From Kitasatospora sp. NBC_00374 (GTDB taxonomy: Bacteria > Actinomycetota > Actinomycetes > Streptomycetales > Streptomycetaceae): a stretch of DNA of 64,000 bases. The translations under genes were made by a program, and so were the position numbers. The notes under the pieces are model-generated. The model was given only the letters and a program-made list of their open reading frames with translations, ran no database searches and was not told the DNA's origin. This document shows, piece by piece, positions 1 through 19,700 of the stretch (within the stretch, counting starts at the first letter, position 1; each line of letters begins with the position of its first letter). The stretch covers positions 6,865,001 through 6,929,000 of the forward strand of contig NZ_CP107964.1 in NCBI RefSeq assembly GCF_041434935.1, given 5' to 3'.

Positions 1-9754
<9,754 letters not shown>

Positions 9755-9768
9755 CGTCGGTTCCTCAC

Positions 9769-11562
9769 TCATCGGCCGGCCCCGGAGGCGTCGGCGAAGG
9801 TCACGTCGTGGGTCGGTGGAACCGCGGCCGGCGGCGGGACGGTGCCCAGCCGTGCTGCGGCGGCGCCGGCGGAGCCGAGGCCCTCCTCCTGGGCGCGCCG
9901 GTGGAGCAGCGAGGCCAGCCGGGCCCGGGCGGTGGTGCAGTACACGTCCGCGAGGTCCTGCACGTCCAGCTGCCCGGCGGTGGTCGCGCTCGCGGCCCGG
10001 GCCAGCGTGAGCGACATCGTCAGCAGTTCCGTCGCGGTGCGGTTGAGCAGAATCAACAGGCGCTGCCTGGAGGCGAGTTCGGCGCGCTCCGGGTACCTGC
10101 GGGTGAGTCGGAGGCAGTCGCGCCCGAAGCGGTGCACCTGCTCGCGGACGAAGTGCAGGTGCGCGAGGTTGTCGGCCGAGAGCGCGTGGTCGTCGCCGAA
10201 CTCCGCCGGCGGGGCCTGCTCCTGCGCGAGCTCGGCCGCGTGGTCGGGCTCGGGGTAGTAGTAGGACAGCAGCGTCCGGCCGGCGCTCCAGTTGTCGAGG
10301 AGGAAGTCGACCCCGCCGGTGATCCGCAGACCGCGGACGTCACGGAAGGCCCGCTCCAGCGGAAGTGCGGGCACCTGCCGCCGGTGCTTGCTCTGCGCCG
10401 TCTCGTAGCCCTCGCCGCCCAGCATCGACAGGGTCCGTTCGGCGATCCGCCAGCCGAGCACCGAGCAGATGTTCTTCGAGGCGTTCTGCTCGAACTTGAG
10501 GTTGACGGCCGTGCCGTGGTCCTCGCCGAGCAGACTCCACCGGGCCGTGCTCTCCAGCGCGAAGGCGTCGGCCTTCGACTCGGCCAGCCGGCGCCGGATC
10601 TCCTCGTACTCCCCGAGGCCCCGGCCGTCCACCGAGCGGCGCGCCACGAAGTCGTGCGCCCAGGCCAGGCAGTGCTTCGCGGTGGCCAGCGAGGGCGCGG
10701 CGATGATGTAGAGCCGGCCGCGGACCACCAGCAGCGAGACCGCCGGGGTGAGCCGGGAGGTGTGCTCGGGGTCCGGTTCGGCCAGTGCCAGCTCCGCGGG
10801 GACCCGGACGTTCTCCAGGTCGAGCCCGCCGAACGGCAGACCGCGCATGCCCATCAGCTCCTGCGCGCCGCTGCGCCGGACCCCCGGGGTGTCGGCGTCG
10901 ACGAAGAAGAGCCGGTTGCGCTCGGTGCCGTCCGCTGCCCGTACCGAGGCGGTGACGCTGAACAGGCCTCCGCCCGGCGCGTTGACGACCTGGACCTTCC
11001 GCCCGTTGAGCAGGTAGGCGGCGCCGTCCTCGACCGGCTCGGCGGTGGTGGTGCGTCCCTGGTTGGCGGCGCCCTCGGGCTCCGTGTCGGCGCTGCCGGA
11101 CAGCCCTCCCGCCCGCACGTGGTCCCTGACCCGGTCGGCCAGCGGGCCGGGCGGCAGCACCGGCAGGAAGGCGCCGGCCCCCAGGGCGTTCTCGATGCCC
11201 AGCAGCACCGCCACCGGCAGGCACCAGGACGCGGCCTCCTCGATCACCCGGAAGGTGTTGAACGAGGACAGGCCGTGCCCGCCGACCTCGGGGCCGGCCT
11301 GCAGCCTGAGGTAGCCGTGGCCGCCCAGCTCCGCCAGGAAGCCGTCGGGCAGGCTGCCCCGGACGTCGACCTCGGTGGGGTCGATCCGCTCGCGCAGGAA
11401 CGCGCCGACGGCGGCCACCGCGGCGTCGCCGCGCTCGTGGTCCTCGGGCCGCTGCTCGGGGAACGGGTGGATCAGATCCCAGCGGAACCGGCCCTGGTAC
11501 AGCTCCTCCAGGAAGCTGGGCCGGTCCGGGTCGCTGGCGAGGTTACGGGTGCGTGGAGCCAT
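9769..11562 (-). CDS. Acyl-CoA-dehydrogenase-like flavoenzyme of the cluster
   Basis: 597 aa, about 200 residues longer than ordinary acyl-CoA dehydrogenases because of a C-terminal extension. The N-terminal and middle ACAD domains are recognisable, for example around VGGHGLSSFNTF and the LSGSADTEPEG segment. In the helix that normally carries the catalytic glutamate (family pattern IYEGT) it reads RITGGV, so the base is not where classical enzymes keep it. Likely FAD enzyme acting on a carrier- or free-acid intermediate of the peptide. Candidate relatives are the lipopeptide-tail dehydrogenases (LipB type) and the decarboxylase-dehydrogenase-monooxygenases of epoxyketone pathways (EpnF type); sequence reading alone does not decide. 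Start ATG 11562 follows GAAGGA by five bases (GTG directly before it is possible). Its stop overlaps a possible NRPS start (ATGA). Confidence 0.85.
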   Translation of the reverse strand: MAPRTRNLASDPDRPSFLEELYQGRFRWDLIHPFPEQRPEDHERGDAAVAAVGAFLRERIDPTEVDVRGSLPDGFLAELGGHGYLRLQAGPEVGGHGLSSFNTFRVIEEAASWCLPVAVLLGIENALGAGAFLPVLPPGPLADRVRDHVRAGGLSGSADTEPEGAANQGRTTTAEPVEDGAAYLLNGRKVQVVNAPGGGLFSVTASVRAADGTERNRLFFVDADTPGVRRSGAQELMGMRGLPFGGLDLENVRVPAELALAEPDPEHTSRLTPAVSLLVVRGRLYIIAAPSLATAKHCLAWAHDFVARRSVDGRGLGEYEEIRRRLAESKADAFALESTARWSLLGEDHGTAVNLKFEQNASKNICSVLGWRIAERTLSMLGGEGYETAQSKHRRQVPALPLERAFRDVRGLRITGGVDFLLDNWSAGRTLLSYYYPEPDHAAELAQEQAPPAEFGDDHALSADNLAHLHFVREQVHRFGRDCLRLTRRYPERAELASRQRLLILLNRTATELLTMSLTLARAASATTAGQLDVQDLADVYCTTARARLASLLHRRAQEEGLGSAGAAAARLGTVPPPAAVPPTHDVTFADASGAGR

Positions 11563-11619
11563 CACAGTCCTTCGGGGTAACGGAACGTGTGCGCCGGCGG
11601 AGGGTCAGCTGGCGGGGGG

Positions 11620-13269
11620 TCAGCCGGCGGACGGCGGCCGGGGCGGCTGCCCGGGCCATGCGGAGAGCGCCTTGCGGTCGGTCTTGCCGGACGGGTTGAC
11701 CGGCAGCCCGGCCAGGTGCACCCACAGCCCGGGGACCATGTGCGCGGGCAGGGCCCTGCGCGCGTGGGCGGTCAGGCGCTCCTGGTGTTCCCGCTCCCCC
11801 TGGAGGCCGGCTGTCGGCGGTGCGGTGTCGGGTGTCGTGTAGAAGGCGGTGAGCATCGGCTCGCCGATCCGGCTGACCGTCCTGACCACCACCAGCTCGC
11901 GGACGCCCGGCGCGTCCTGGAGCCGGGCCTCGACCTCACCGAGCTCGATCCGGAAGCCGTTGACCTTCACCTGGTCGTCGGCCCGTCCGGCGTAGCAGAA
12001 CATGCCGTCCGGCAGCAGCCGGGCCAGGTCGCCGCTGCGGTAGTGCCGCCGGGTCCCGCCTCCGGGGACGGGCAGCAGCGGGAAGCGCTCCGCGGTCAGC
12101 TCGGGCCGGTGCAGGTATCCCAGCGCGACGCCGGAGCCCGCGACCAGGATCTCGCCGGTCTCGCCGGGGGCGACGGGTGCACCGTCCTCGCCGACCACCC
12201 GCAGCTCCCAGCCGTCCAGCGGCTCGCCGATGTCCAGCGCGAACGCGGAGCCGTCGGGGGCGTCCGGCTCCCGGTCCAGCTCCTCGTCCGTGAAGAGCCG
12301 GTAGGTGACGAAGACGGTGGTCTCGGTGATGCCGTAGGTGTTGACGAACCGGGTCTCCCGGCCCGCCACCGCCCGCCACGCCCGTACGTCGCGGATGTCC
12401 ACCGACTCGCCGCCGAAGATCACGTACCGCAGGGCCGACGGCACCAGACCGGTGCGCCGGGCCGCCCGCGTCAGATGGCGGAAGACCGACGGCACCACGT
12501 TGAAGACCGTGACCCCCTCGTCGGTCAGCAGCCGCAGCGTCGCCTGCGCGGAGGCCGCGGTCGGGTGCGGCACCACGATCAGCGTGCCGCCGCTGAGCAG
12601 CGCGCCCCAGATCTCCCAGACCGAGAAGTCGAAGGAGTACGAGTGGAAGAGGGTCCAGACGTCGTCGTGGCGCAGCTCGTAGCGGCGGCCGCAGGCGCGG
12701 ACCAGGGCCGCCACGTTGCGGTGCGGCACCCGGACGCCCTTGGGGCGTCCGGTGGAGCCCGAGGTGTAGATGACGTACGCGGGCGCGTCGGCCGTGCCGG
12801 GCACCGGGGGAGCCGGTACCGCGCCGTCGGGCTGGGTGAGCTCGTCGAGCCGCAGGACCGGCAGCTCCGCGAGCCCGGCCGGCACGGCCTGGTCGGAGAG
12901 GACCAGGCCGAGGCGGGCGTCCCGCGCGGTGAACAGCAGGCGCTCCACCGGGTAGCCGGGGTCGAGCGGCACGTACGTGTGCCCGCTCTTGAGCACCGCG
13001 AGCATGGCCACGACCACGTCGGCCCCGCGCTCCAGGTGCAGCCCCACCAGCACCCCGGGCTGCGGGCAGCGGCTGTGCAACTGGGCCGCCAGCCAGTCCG
13101 AACGGCGGTCGACCTGGGCGTAGGTGAGCGACTGGCGGGTGTCGCGCACCGCGATCCGGTCGGGGTGGCGGGCGGCCTGCTCGCGGAAGAGCTCGTGGAG
13201 CAGCGGGCCGGCCGGGGAGTCGGCCGGGAGGTCGGAGCGGAGGAGGTCGGTGCGGAGGAGGTCGGTCAT
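11620..13269 (-). CDS. Free-standing adenylation domain (Thr-like code)
   Basis: 549 aa with all A-domain cores: YTSGSTGRPKG (A3), FDFSVWE (A4), YGITETT (A5), YRSGDLARLLPDG (A7), a GFRIELGEVE A8 and a terminal NPSGKTDRKAL (A10). It stops after A10 with no carrier domain. The specificity residues read DFWNIGTVFK, identical to the Thr code at eight of ten positions (Met to Thr and His to Phe). It should activate a Thr-like amino acid as the aminoacyl-AMP and pass it to a carrier in trans. The best target in view is the A-less first module of the neighbouring NRPS with its two carriers. ATG 13269 has GAAGG upstream. An in-frame GTG at 13332 overlaps the preceding stop as GTGA and is an alternative start giving 21 more residues. 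Confidence 0.9.
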   Translation of the reverse strand: MTDLLRTDLLRSDLPADSPAGPLLHELFREQAARHPDRIAVRDTRQSLTYAQVDRRSDWLAAQLHSRCPQPGVLVGLHLERGADVVVAMLAVLKSGHTYVPLDPGYPVERLLFTARDARLGLVLSDQAVPAGLAELPVLRLDELTQPDGAVPAPPVPGTADAPAYVIYTSGSTGRPKGVRVPHRNVAALVRACGRRYELRHDDVWTLFHSYSFDFSVWEIWGALLSGGTLIVVPHPTAASAQATLRLLTDEGVTVFNVVPSVFRHLTRAARRTGLVPSALRYVIFGGESVDIRDVRAWRAVAGRETRFVNTYGITETTVFVTYRLFTDEELDREPDAPDGSAFALDIGEPLDGWELRVVGEDGAPVAPGETGEILVAGSGVALGYLHRPELTAERFPLLPVPGGGTRRHYRSGDLARLLPDGMFCYAGRADDQVKVNGFRIELGEVEARLQDAPGVRELVVVRTVSRIGEPMLTAFYTTPDTAPPTAGLQGEREHQERLTAHARRALPAHMVPGLWVHLAGLPVNPSGKTDRKALSAWPGQPPRPPSAG

Positions 13270-13328
13270 GGACGGGGCCTTCGCTGAGGTGGCGGGATTC
13301 GCGGGTGCCGGGGTCGCGCCGACGGCGT

Positions 13329-15143
13329 TCACAGCGCCAACCTGATCCGGCGGCCGCGCAGCCAGCCGTCCAGCTGGAGCACCATCTCGGTGTCGGCCCG
13401 CCCCAGCCAGCCGCCGCGGTCCAGGAGCCTGGGGTCGTCCACCACCTTCCAGGCGGCCGGCAGGTCCAGCAGCGGCAGCACCGGCGCGCCCGGGTCCTCC
13501 AGCACCTGACGCAGCCTGGTGGCCAGCGACTGCTTGTACCCGGCGTGGTAGGTGATCGGGAACGGCACCTTCGGCCGGTCCAGCACCGAGGCGGGCAGCA
13601 GGTCCCTGGCGATCGTCCGCAGCAGGCTCTTGTCCCGGCCGTCGAAGGACTTCATCCGCCAGGGGACGTTGTAGAGGTAGCCGAACAACCGGTGGTCGGA
13701 GAACGGGAAGCGGACCTGGAGCCCGGCCGCGGCGCCCAGCCGCTCCGAGTGGTTGACCGCCTGCTCGTACAGCCTGGTCATGTGCAGGTAGTCGATCTCG
13801 CGGGCCCGCCGGTCGTCGCCCTGCGCACCGTCCAGGTGCGGTACCTCCTCCCTCGCCTCCTGGTAGCGCTCGGCGCAGAAGGCGGGGTAGTCCAGCTCGT
13901 GCAGCAGCTCCTCGTCGAAGAGGCCGTTGCCGATGCCGTGCATCATGCCGAAGGTGCGGGCCCGTTCGATCCACGGGAAGGTGCGGTGCTCGGAGGAGGC
14001 CCGTTCCTGCCCGCTGATCAGGCCGCCGAACACCGCGTCGGCGGCCTCGCCGCTGAGCGCCGTCGGCGTGTGCTCCGCGACCTGACGGTAGAACAGGTAG
14101 GGGGTGAGGTTCTTGTCGCCGAACGGCGAGGGGAAGTCCTTGGCCGCGAGGACGGCCTCCAGGGCCAGCGGATCGGTCAACCGCGCCGGATCGACCAGGA
14201 CCTCCCGGTGGTCGCAGCCCAGCCGGTCCACCACGGCCTGGGCGAACGGCCGGTCGGGCACCGCGGCGGCGCTGTCCCCGAAGGAGACCGTGAAGGTGCG
14301 CGGCGCGCCGCCGGCGACCTCGGAGACCAGGCCGGTCAGGGCGCTGGAGTCCAGGCCGCCGGACAGCAGCACCGACGGTGTCCCGGCCCCCGCCTCCCGC
14401 GAGATCGCCTCGTCGAGCAGCCCGCGGGCGGTCTCGACGGTCTGCGCGAGGTCCTGGGTGTGCGGACGGGCCTCCAGCGACCAGTAACGCTGCTCGACGA
14501 CCCCGTCGGCGCGGAACCGCACCAGGTGGGCGGGCCTGACCTCGCGCAGACCGCGCAGCACCGCGTGCCCGGGCCTGCGGACCTGGGCCAGCACCGAGCA
14601 CAGGCCCTCGGCGTCCAGTTCGGTGCCCACCAGCGGGTGCGCGGCCAGCGCCGCCACCTCGGAGGCGAACAGCACCCCGTCGGGCAGCGGCAGGTAGCTC
14701 AGCGGCTTGACCCCGAACCGGTCACGGCAGAGCAGCAGTTCGGAGCTCCGGACGTCCCAGACGGCGAACGCGAACAGTCCCTCCAGCTTCTCGGCGACCG
14801 CGCAACCCCAGCGCAGGTACCCGCGCAGCACCACGTCGGCATCGGTCGCCAGCGGGCCCCGGCGGCCGTCCGAGGCCAGCTGCGAGCGGAGCTCGGAGGC
14901 GTTGTACAGCACCCCGTCGAAGGTGATCACGGCGATCGGGCCACCGTGCTCCCGGACCACGGCGGGCTGCGCGCCCACCGTGTCCAGGGCGTCGGCGCGA
15001 TGGCCGAGGACGGCGGAGCGGCTGGACCACAGCCGCTCGCCGTGGCGGCCGCGTGCGGCGAGCCGGGCCGTCATCACGGCCGCGGCCAGACCCTCACGGG
15101 TCAGGTCGCGGCCACGGTCGACCCAGCCGGCGATCCCGGACAT
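13329..15143 (-). CDS. AsnB-like amide ligase with inactive glutaminase site
   Basis: 604 aa, class-II asparagine-synthetase fold. The C-terminal synthetase half keeps the PP-loop VLLSGGLDSSALTG and downstream features (SGEAADAVFGG, DKSLLRTIARDLLP), so ATP-dependent adenylation of a carboxylate is expected. The N-terminal glutaminase half is eroded: the protein starts MSGIAGW, so the essential N-terminal cysteine is serine (TCC), the usual RGPD is RGRH, HRRL is HRAD, and the NGE of the glutamine pocket is DGV. This is the situation in beta-lactam synthetase-type relatives, which join an internal or external amine instead of glutamine ammonia. It probably forms an amide or lactam on the cluster product. 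Start has GAGAGG seven bases upstream and lies 63 bp after the P450 stop. Confidence 0.88.
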   Translation of the reverse strand: MSGIAGWVDRGRDLTREGLAAAVMTARLAARGRHGERLWSSRSAVLGHRADALDTVGAQPAVVREHGGPIAVITFDGVLYNASELRSQLASDGRRGPLATDADVVLRGYLRWGCAVAEKLEGLFAFAVWDVRSSELLLCRDRFGVKPLSYLPLPDGVLFASEVAALAAHPLVGTELDAEGLCSVLAQVRRPGHAVLRGLREVRPAHLVRFRADGVVEQRYWSLEARPHTQDLAQTVETARGLLDEAISREAGAGTPSVLLSGGLDSSALTGLVSEVAGGAPRTFTVSFGDSAAAVPDRPFAQAVVDRLGCDHREVLVDPARLTDPLALEAVLAAKDFPSPFGDKNLTPYLFYRQVAEHTPTALSGEAADAVFGGLISGQERASSEHRTFPWIERARTFGMMHGIGNGLFDEELLHELDYPAFCAERYQEAREEVPHLDGAQGDDRRAREIDYLHMTRLYEQAVNHSERLGAAAGLQVRFPFSDHRLFGYLYNVPWRMKSFDGRDKSLLRTIARDLLPASVLDRPKVPFPITYHAGYKQSLATRLRQVLEDPGAPVLPLLDLPAAWKVVDDPRLLDRGGWLGRADTEMVLQLDGWLRGRRIRLAL

Positions 15144-15206
15144 AGCAGTACCTCTCGGAGGAAGGAAGGAGTGGAAGGCGGGCGCCGGTGGGCGCGGGCG
15201 GCCGCG

Positions 15207-16475
15207 TCAGTCGACGAGCAGCGGCAGTTCGCGCACCCCGCGGACCGAACCGGCCCGCCAGCGAAGCCGGTCGGCGGGCACCGCGAGCCGCAGGTTCGGG
15301 TAGCGGCGCAGCGCGGTGCCGAGGGTGATCTCCACCTCCAGCTGGGCCAGCCGGGCGCCGATGCAGTAGTGCAGGCCGTAGCCGAAGCCGAGCTGCTTGG
15401 CGGTGGCGGTCCGGGTGACGTCGAAGCGGTCGGGCTCCGCCCAGTGACGGGGATCGCGGTTGGCGGCGGCCACGCCGAGAACCACGTAGGAGCCCTGCGG
15501 GATCGTCACCCCGCCGATCTCGACGTCCTCCAGCGCGTACCGGTTCAGACCCGGGTTGACCGGGCCCTCGAAGCGCAGCACCTCGTCGACGACACCCGGC
15601 AGCAGGCCGGGCTCGGCCCGCACCGCGGCCAGCTGCTCGGGGTGCTGGAGCAGGGAGAGCACCGCGCTGCTGATCAGCTGCGCCGAGGTCTCGTAGCCGC
15701 CGAACAGCAACAGGCCGGCCATGCTGACCAGTTCGTCGTCGGTCAGGCCCTGGCCACCGGTGGTGACCCTGGTCAGCTCGCTGAACAGGTCGGGGCCGGG
15801 CTCGGCGCGCCGCGCCGTGACGAGGGAGCGCACATAGGTGTCGAAGGCGTCCAGGGCCGCGATCGTCCGGCGGGCGGCCTCGTCGTCCGGCACGAAGCCG
15901 CCGAGGACACTGGCCGCGGTACGGAACAGGTCCGCGTCCGAGGACGGCACCCCCAGCAGCTCGCAGATGACCGTGATCGGCAGCTGGTTGGAGACGGCCT
16001 CCACCAGGTCGAACTCCGTGCGCCCGGCGAGCGCGTCGAAGAGTTCGTCGGTGATCTCCTGGATCCGCGGGCGCATACCCTCGATCCGCTTGGCACTGAA
16101 GGTCCTGACGACCAGCTTGCGCAGCCGGTCGTGGTCCGGCGGGTCGAGGTTGGCCATCGCCCGGCCGAGCAGGCTGCTGGTCCGCAGCGCCACCTGCCAG
16201 CTCGGCGGAAGCGGCTCGGGCGGCAGCACCTTCTGCAGGCCGCGGGCCAGTTCGTTGCTCAACCGAGGGTCGGCCAGCGCCGCCATCACCTCGTCGTAAC
16301 GGGTGATCAGCCACCGCTCGGTGCCGTTCGGCAGCCGCACCCGGTGGACCGGGCCGGCCTCGCGCAGGCGCTCCAGGTCGGGGAAGGGGTTCTGGGTGAA
16401 CTCGGCGTCGAGGTGGTGGACGGTGTCGGCTGCGCCCGCGAGGTACGGGCAGCTCGCCTGGTCGGTCTCTGGCAC
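15207..16475 (-). CDS. Cytochrome P450
   Basis: About 422 aa soluble bacterial P450. Visible are the I-helix segment GGYETSAQ, the EVLR (ExxR) motif, and the heme loop FGYGLHYCIG with Cys near residue 368. It should use a ferredoxin/reductase pair encoded elsewhere to hydroxylate or epoxidise the peptide or a bound amino acid. Position between the PKS and the ligase, all in one direction, makes it a tailoring enzyme of the cluster. I chose GTG 16475 because AAAGG lies six bases upstream; an in-frame GTG at 16517 would add 14 residues with no good ribosome site. Confidence 0.92.
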   Translation of the reverse strand: MPETDQASCPYLAGAADTVHHLDAEFTQNPFPDLERLREAGPVHRVRLPNGTERWLITRYDEVMAALADPRLSNELARGLQKVLPPEPLPPSWQVALRTSSLLGRAMANLDPPDHDRLRKLVVRTFSAKRIEGMRPRIQEITDELFDALAGRTEFDLVEAVSNQLPITVICELLGVPSSDADLFRTAASVLGGFVPDDEAARRTIAALDAFDTYVRSLVTARRAEPGPDLFSELTRVTTGGQGLTDDELVSMAGLLLFGGYETSAQLISSAVLSLLQHPEQLAAVRAEPGLLPGVVDEVLRFEGPVNPGLNRYALEDVEIGGVTIPQGSYVVLGVAAANRDPRHWAEPDRFDVTRTATAKQLGFGYGLHYCIGARLAQLEVEITLGTALRRYPNLRLAVPADRLRWRAGSVRGVRELPLLVD

Positions 16476-16700
16476 GGGAATCCTTTGTCCGCCGGACGGT
16501 CGGTCCGGACATGGCACGGTGGGGTTCGGTCGGTCTCGCTCGGTCTCGGCCGCTCTCGGCCGGCCCCGCTCGGCGCTTCGGCGCGCAGGAGCGGCAGGGG
16601 GAGAGCTGGGGTGCGCGCGGCCGGGCCCGCAGGCAGGGCTGCGCCCGGAGCCCGGCCGCGCGGGTGTGCGCCGGGATCCGTCGTGCGGATGGGAGGGCGG
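16476..16700 (-). other. 225-bp gap inside the cluster operon
   Basis: Untranslated stretch between the PKS stop and the P450 start, much longer than the other gaps in this operon (0-63 bp). It contains a low-complexity run of CGGTCTCG-like units (about 16518-16560) and the inverted repeat listed at 16614-16662. No coding region is supported. Confidence 0.7.
16614..16662 (-). terminator. Internal hairpin after the PKS gene
   Basis: A 13-bp perfect inverted repeat (16614-16626 with 16650-16662) encloses a 23-base GC-rich loop that can itself fold. No T-tract follows on the minus strand. It could attenuate transcription between the PKS and the downstream NRPS genes, or protect the 3' end of a processed PKS message. 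Confidence 0.5.
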
Positions 16701-19700
16701 TCAGTCCAGCGGTTCGAGGTACGGCCGCAGCCGGCCGGCGAGGGTGGCGGCGTGCTCCGGGCCCAGGGCCGACCAGTGGTCGCCCGGCACCGGCTCGACC
16801 CGCACCTCGCCCCGGTAGAGCGGGGCCAGGTGCCGGGCGAGCTCGGCGCACCGGGTCTCGTCGGCCGCCGCCTTGAACAGCACCAGGTCGCAGGGCGCCG
16901 GCCGCGGACGGTGCCGCAGCATCGCGGTGAGGTTCGCGTTGTGCACCCGGACGAAGTCGGTCGCGCCGGCGGCCCCGGCGAGGTCGCCGATCCGGTTCAG
17001 TCCGCCCTGCGCCCCGGCGCCGCGGCCGGGACCGGCGCCGATCAGCTTCGAACGGCCGCGCTTGAGCAGCGCCTCGGCCTGGAAGGACAGCGCCTGTCCC
17101 AGCCAGCGGGGGCGGGTGGCGACCGGGCGGCCGCCGGTGTCCGGCAGATAGCCGTCGATCGCCAGCAGCAGCCTCACCTCCTCCCCTTCGTCGAGGAGTT
17201 GACGCGTCATCTCGTGGGCCACCATCGCCCCGAACGACCAGCCGCCGAGCAGATAGGGGCCGTTCGGCCGGGCGCGGCGCACCACTCCGACCTGGTGCGC
17301 GGCGATCTGCTCCAGCCGGTACAGCGTGCGTCGCCGGTCGTGCAGGCCCGGTGACTCGATGCCGTACACCGGGCGGGTTCCGTCCATCGCCGCGGCCAGG
17401 TGGCGGTAGCTCAGCGTGCTGCCGCCCGCCGGCGCGAGCAGGAACAGCGGGTCGCGCGGGCCGCCGTCGCGCAGCAGGGTCAGTCCGGGGACGTCGGGCA
17501 CCGCGGCCCGGTCGGGCCGCGGCGTCCGGGGGGCGGCGGTGTCCGCCGTGGTGGGAGCGGCCTCGCCCGGCGCTCGCTCACCGACGAGCTCGACGAGCCG
17601 GCGGAAGGTCAGCGCGGCCGCCACGGCCGCGGCCGGGATCTGGACCCCGGTCTCGGCCCTCACCCGGGCGAGCAGCCCCACGATCATCAGGGACGAACCG
17701 CCGAGCTCGTAGAAGTCGTCCCCCGCGAGGGCGGTGTCGACGCCGAGGGCGGCGCGCCAGAGCGCGGCCAGCCGTTCCGTACGGGCTTCGCCGGAACCGT
17801 CCTGACCGGTCCGGGCCGGTGCGGACGGCGTCCCGAAGGACCGCGGCCCGGCGGACCGCGGCTCGGTGGCCTGCGGCTCGGCGGCCTGCAGCCCGGTGGA
17901 CTCCTCACCGGCGTCCCCGGTCCGGTCCCGGCCGGGCGCCGGGCGGCAGCGGGTGCCGGACATCGGGTGGGGCGGGAGCGAGACCAGCCGGCCCCGGCCG
18001 GTCGGCGTCAGCTCGTCCCAGGGCACGTCCACCCCGCGCTCCCAGAGCCGGCCGAGACCGCGCAGCACGGCGGCGTCCTCCCGCCCCGGGTCGCGCCCGA
18101 GCAGCGCCACGGCCGAGGCCCGGGCCGGCGCGCCGAGCGCACCGCCGGCGGCCTGGCGGCCGAGCCCGTCGCCGGGCCCGAGCTCGACCAGCACCTTCGC
18201 CCCGCTGTCCGCCAGCGTCCGCAGCCCGTCCGCCAGTCGCACCGTGCCGAGCAGCTGCCCGGCCCAGTAGTCGGGATCGCCGACCGAGGTGTGCTCCGCC
18301 CAGCCGCCGGTGAGATTCGAGACGAACGGCACCCGGGGGGCCCGGTGCGCGGTGGCCGCCACCGCCCGGCGCAGCGCATCCGCGGACGAGGCCATCAAGG
18401 GCGAGTGGAACGCGTGCTCGGTCTCCAGAAGCCTGACCTGGACGCCGAGTTCGCGCTGTGCCTCGGCCAGCTCGGTGATCCGCCGCACGGGGCCGGAGAG
18501 CACCACATGGTCGCCGCCGGCCACCGCGAGGGCCACGTCCGCGTCGAGCAGGGCGGCGGCCTCGTCCGGGCCGATCCGCAGGGCCAGCATCCGGCCCGGC
18601 GCGGCGTGGTGCATGGCCCGGGCGCGCTGCCACACCAGGCCGAGCGCGTCCGGCAGGCTCCAGACGCCGGCGACCGCGGCGGCGGTGTACTCGCCGACGC
18701 TCTGCCCGAGGAGCGCGGTCGGATGCACGTCCCAGCTCGCCAGCTGCTGGGCGAGACCGTAGCCGAGGACGAACAGGCCGAGCTGCTGGTGCCGGGTGTC
18801 GGCGAACCACGCCGCCGGGGTGGCGGGGTCGAGCATCGCGCCGAGCTCGACCCCGAACCGCTGCCGCACCTGCTCGCGGCAGTCCTCGAAGACGTCCCTG
18901 AAGACCGGCAGGACCGCGTGGGCGCCCCGCCCGTGGCCCGCCCGCAGGGCGCCCTGGCCGGGGAAGAGGAAGGCGGTCTCCGGTTCGCGCTCCGCGTGCG
19001 TGACCCGTTCGGCCTCGCGCAGGCCCCGGGCCGCCGGGCCGGGGGCGTCGGCCACCACGGTGACCCGGTGGCGGAAGCGGCGCCGGGCGGCCAGGGTGCG
19101 TGCGGTGTCGGCGAGGGCGGGGGCGTCCGGCGCACCGAGCCGGTCGGCGAGCTGTTCGCGCAGCGTGTGCAGGGACTCGGGGGAGGATGCGGACAGGCAC
19201 AGCAGGGCCGGGCCGGCCCCGTCCCGCCCGCTCGGTGCGGGGCCGGTCGGCGGGGCCTCCCCGAGCACCACGTGCGCGTTGGTCCCGCCGATCCCGAACG
19301 AGCTGACCCCGGCCAGCCGCGGCCCCTCGCTCACCCAGGGGCTCAGTGCGGTGCTGACCCGGAACGGCGTGGTGGCCAGCTTCAGTTCGGGATTGGGGCG
19401 TTCGAAGTGCGGGGTCGGTACGAACTCGCGGTGCTGGAGCATCAGCGCGGTCTTGATCAGCCCGGCGACCCCGGACGCCGCACCGGTGTGCCCGATGTTG
19501 GCCTTCGCGGCACCGATCAGGCAGTAGCCGACGCGATCGGTGCCGGCCCGGTACGCCGCGGTGAGCGCGGCCAGCTCGACGGGGTCGCCGACCCGGGTGC
19601 CGGTGCCGTGGGCCTCCACGTAGCCGATCTCGTCCGCCCCGACACCGGCCTGGGCCATGGCCAGCTCGATCACGTCCCGCTGGCCGGCCACCGAAGGAGC

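Noticed and set aside
16559-16700. Short open frames in the 225-bp gap before the P450
   Set aside because: No ribosome site, repeats only, and translations have no recognisable features.
13305-17354. Very long plus-strand open frame (about 1350 codons) opposite the cluster genes, and similar long frames elsewhere (for example 1385-4666, 17400-20543, 174-3986 minus)
   Set aside because: Their translations are Arg/Gly/Pro-rich or compositionally odd with no domains, and they lie antisense or out of frame to genes with clear motifs. GC-rich DNA gives such frames by chance.
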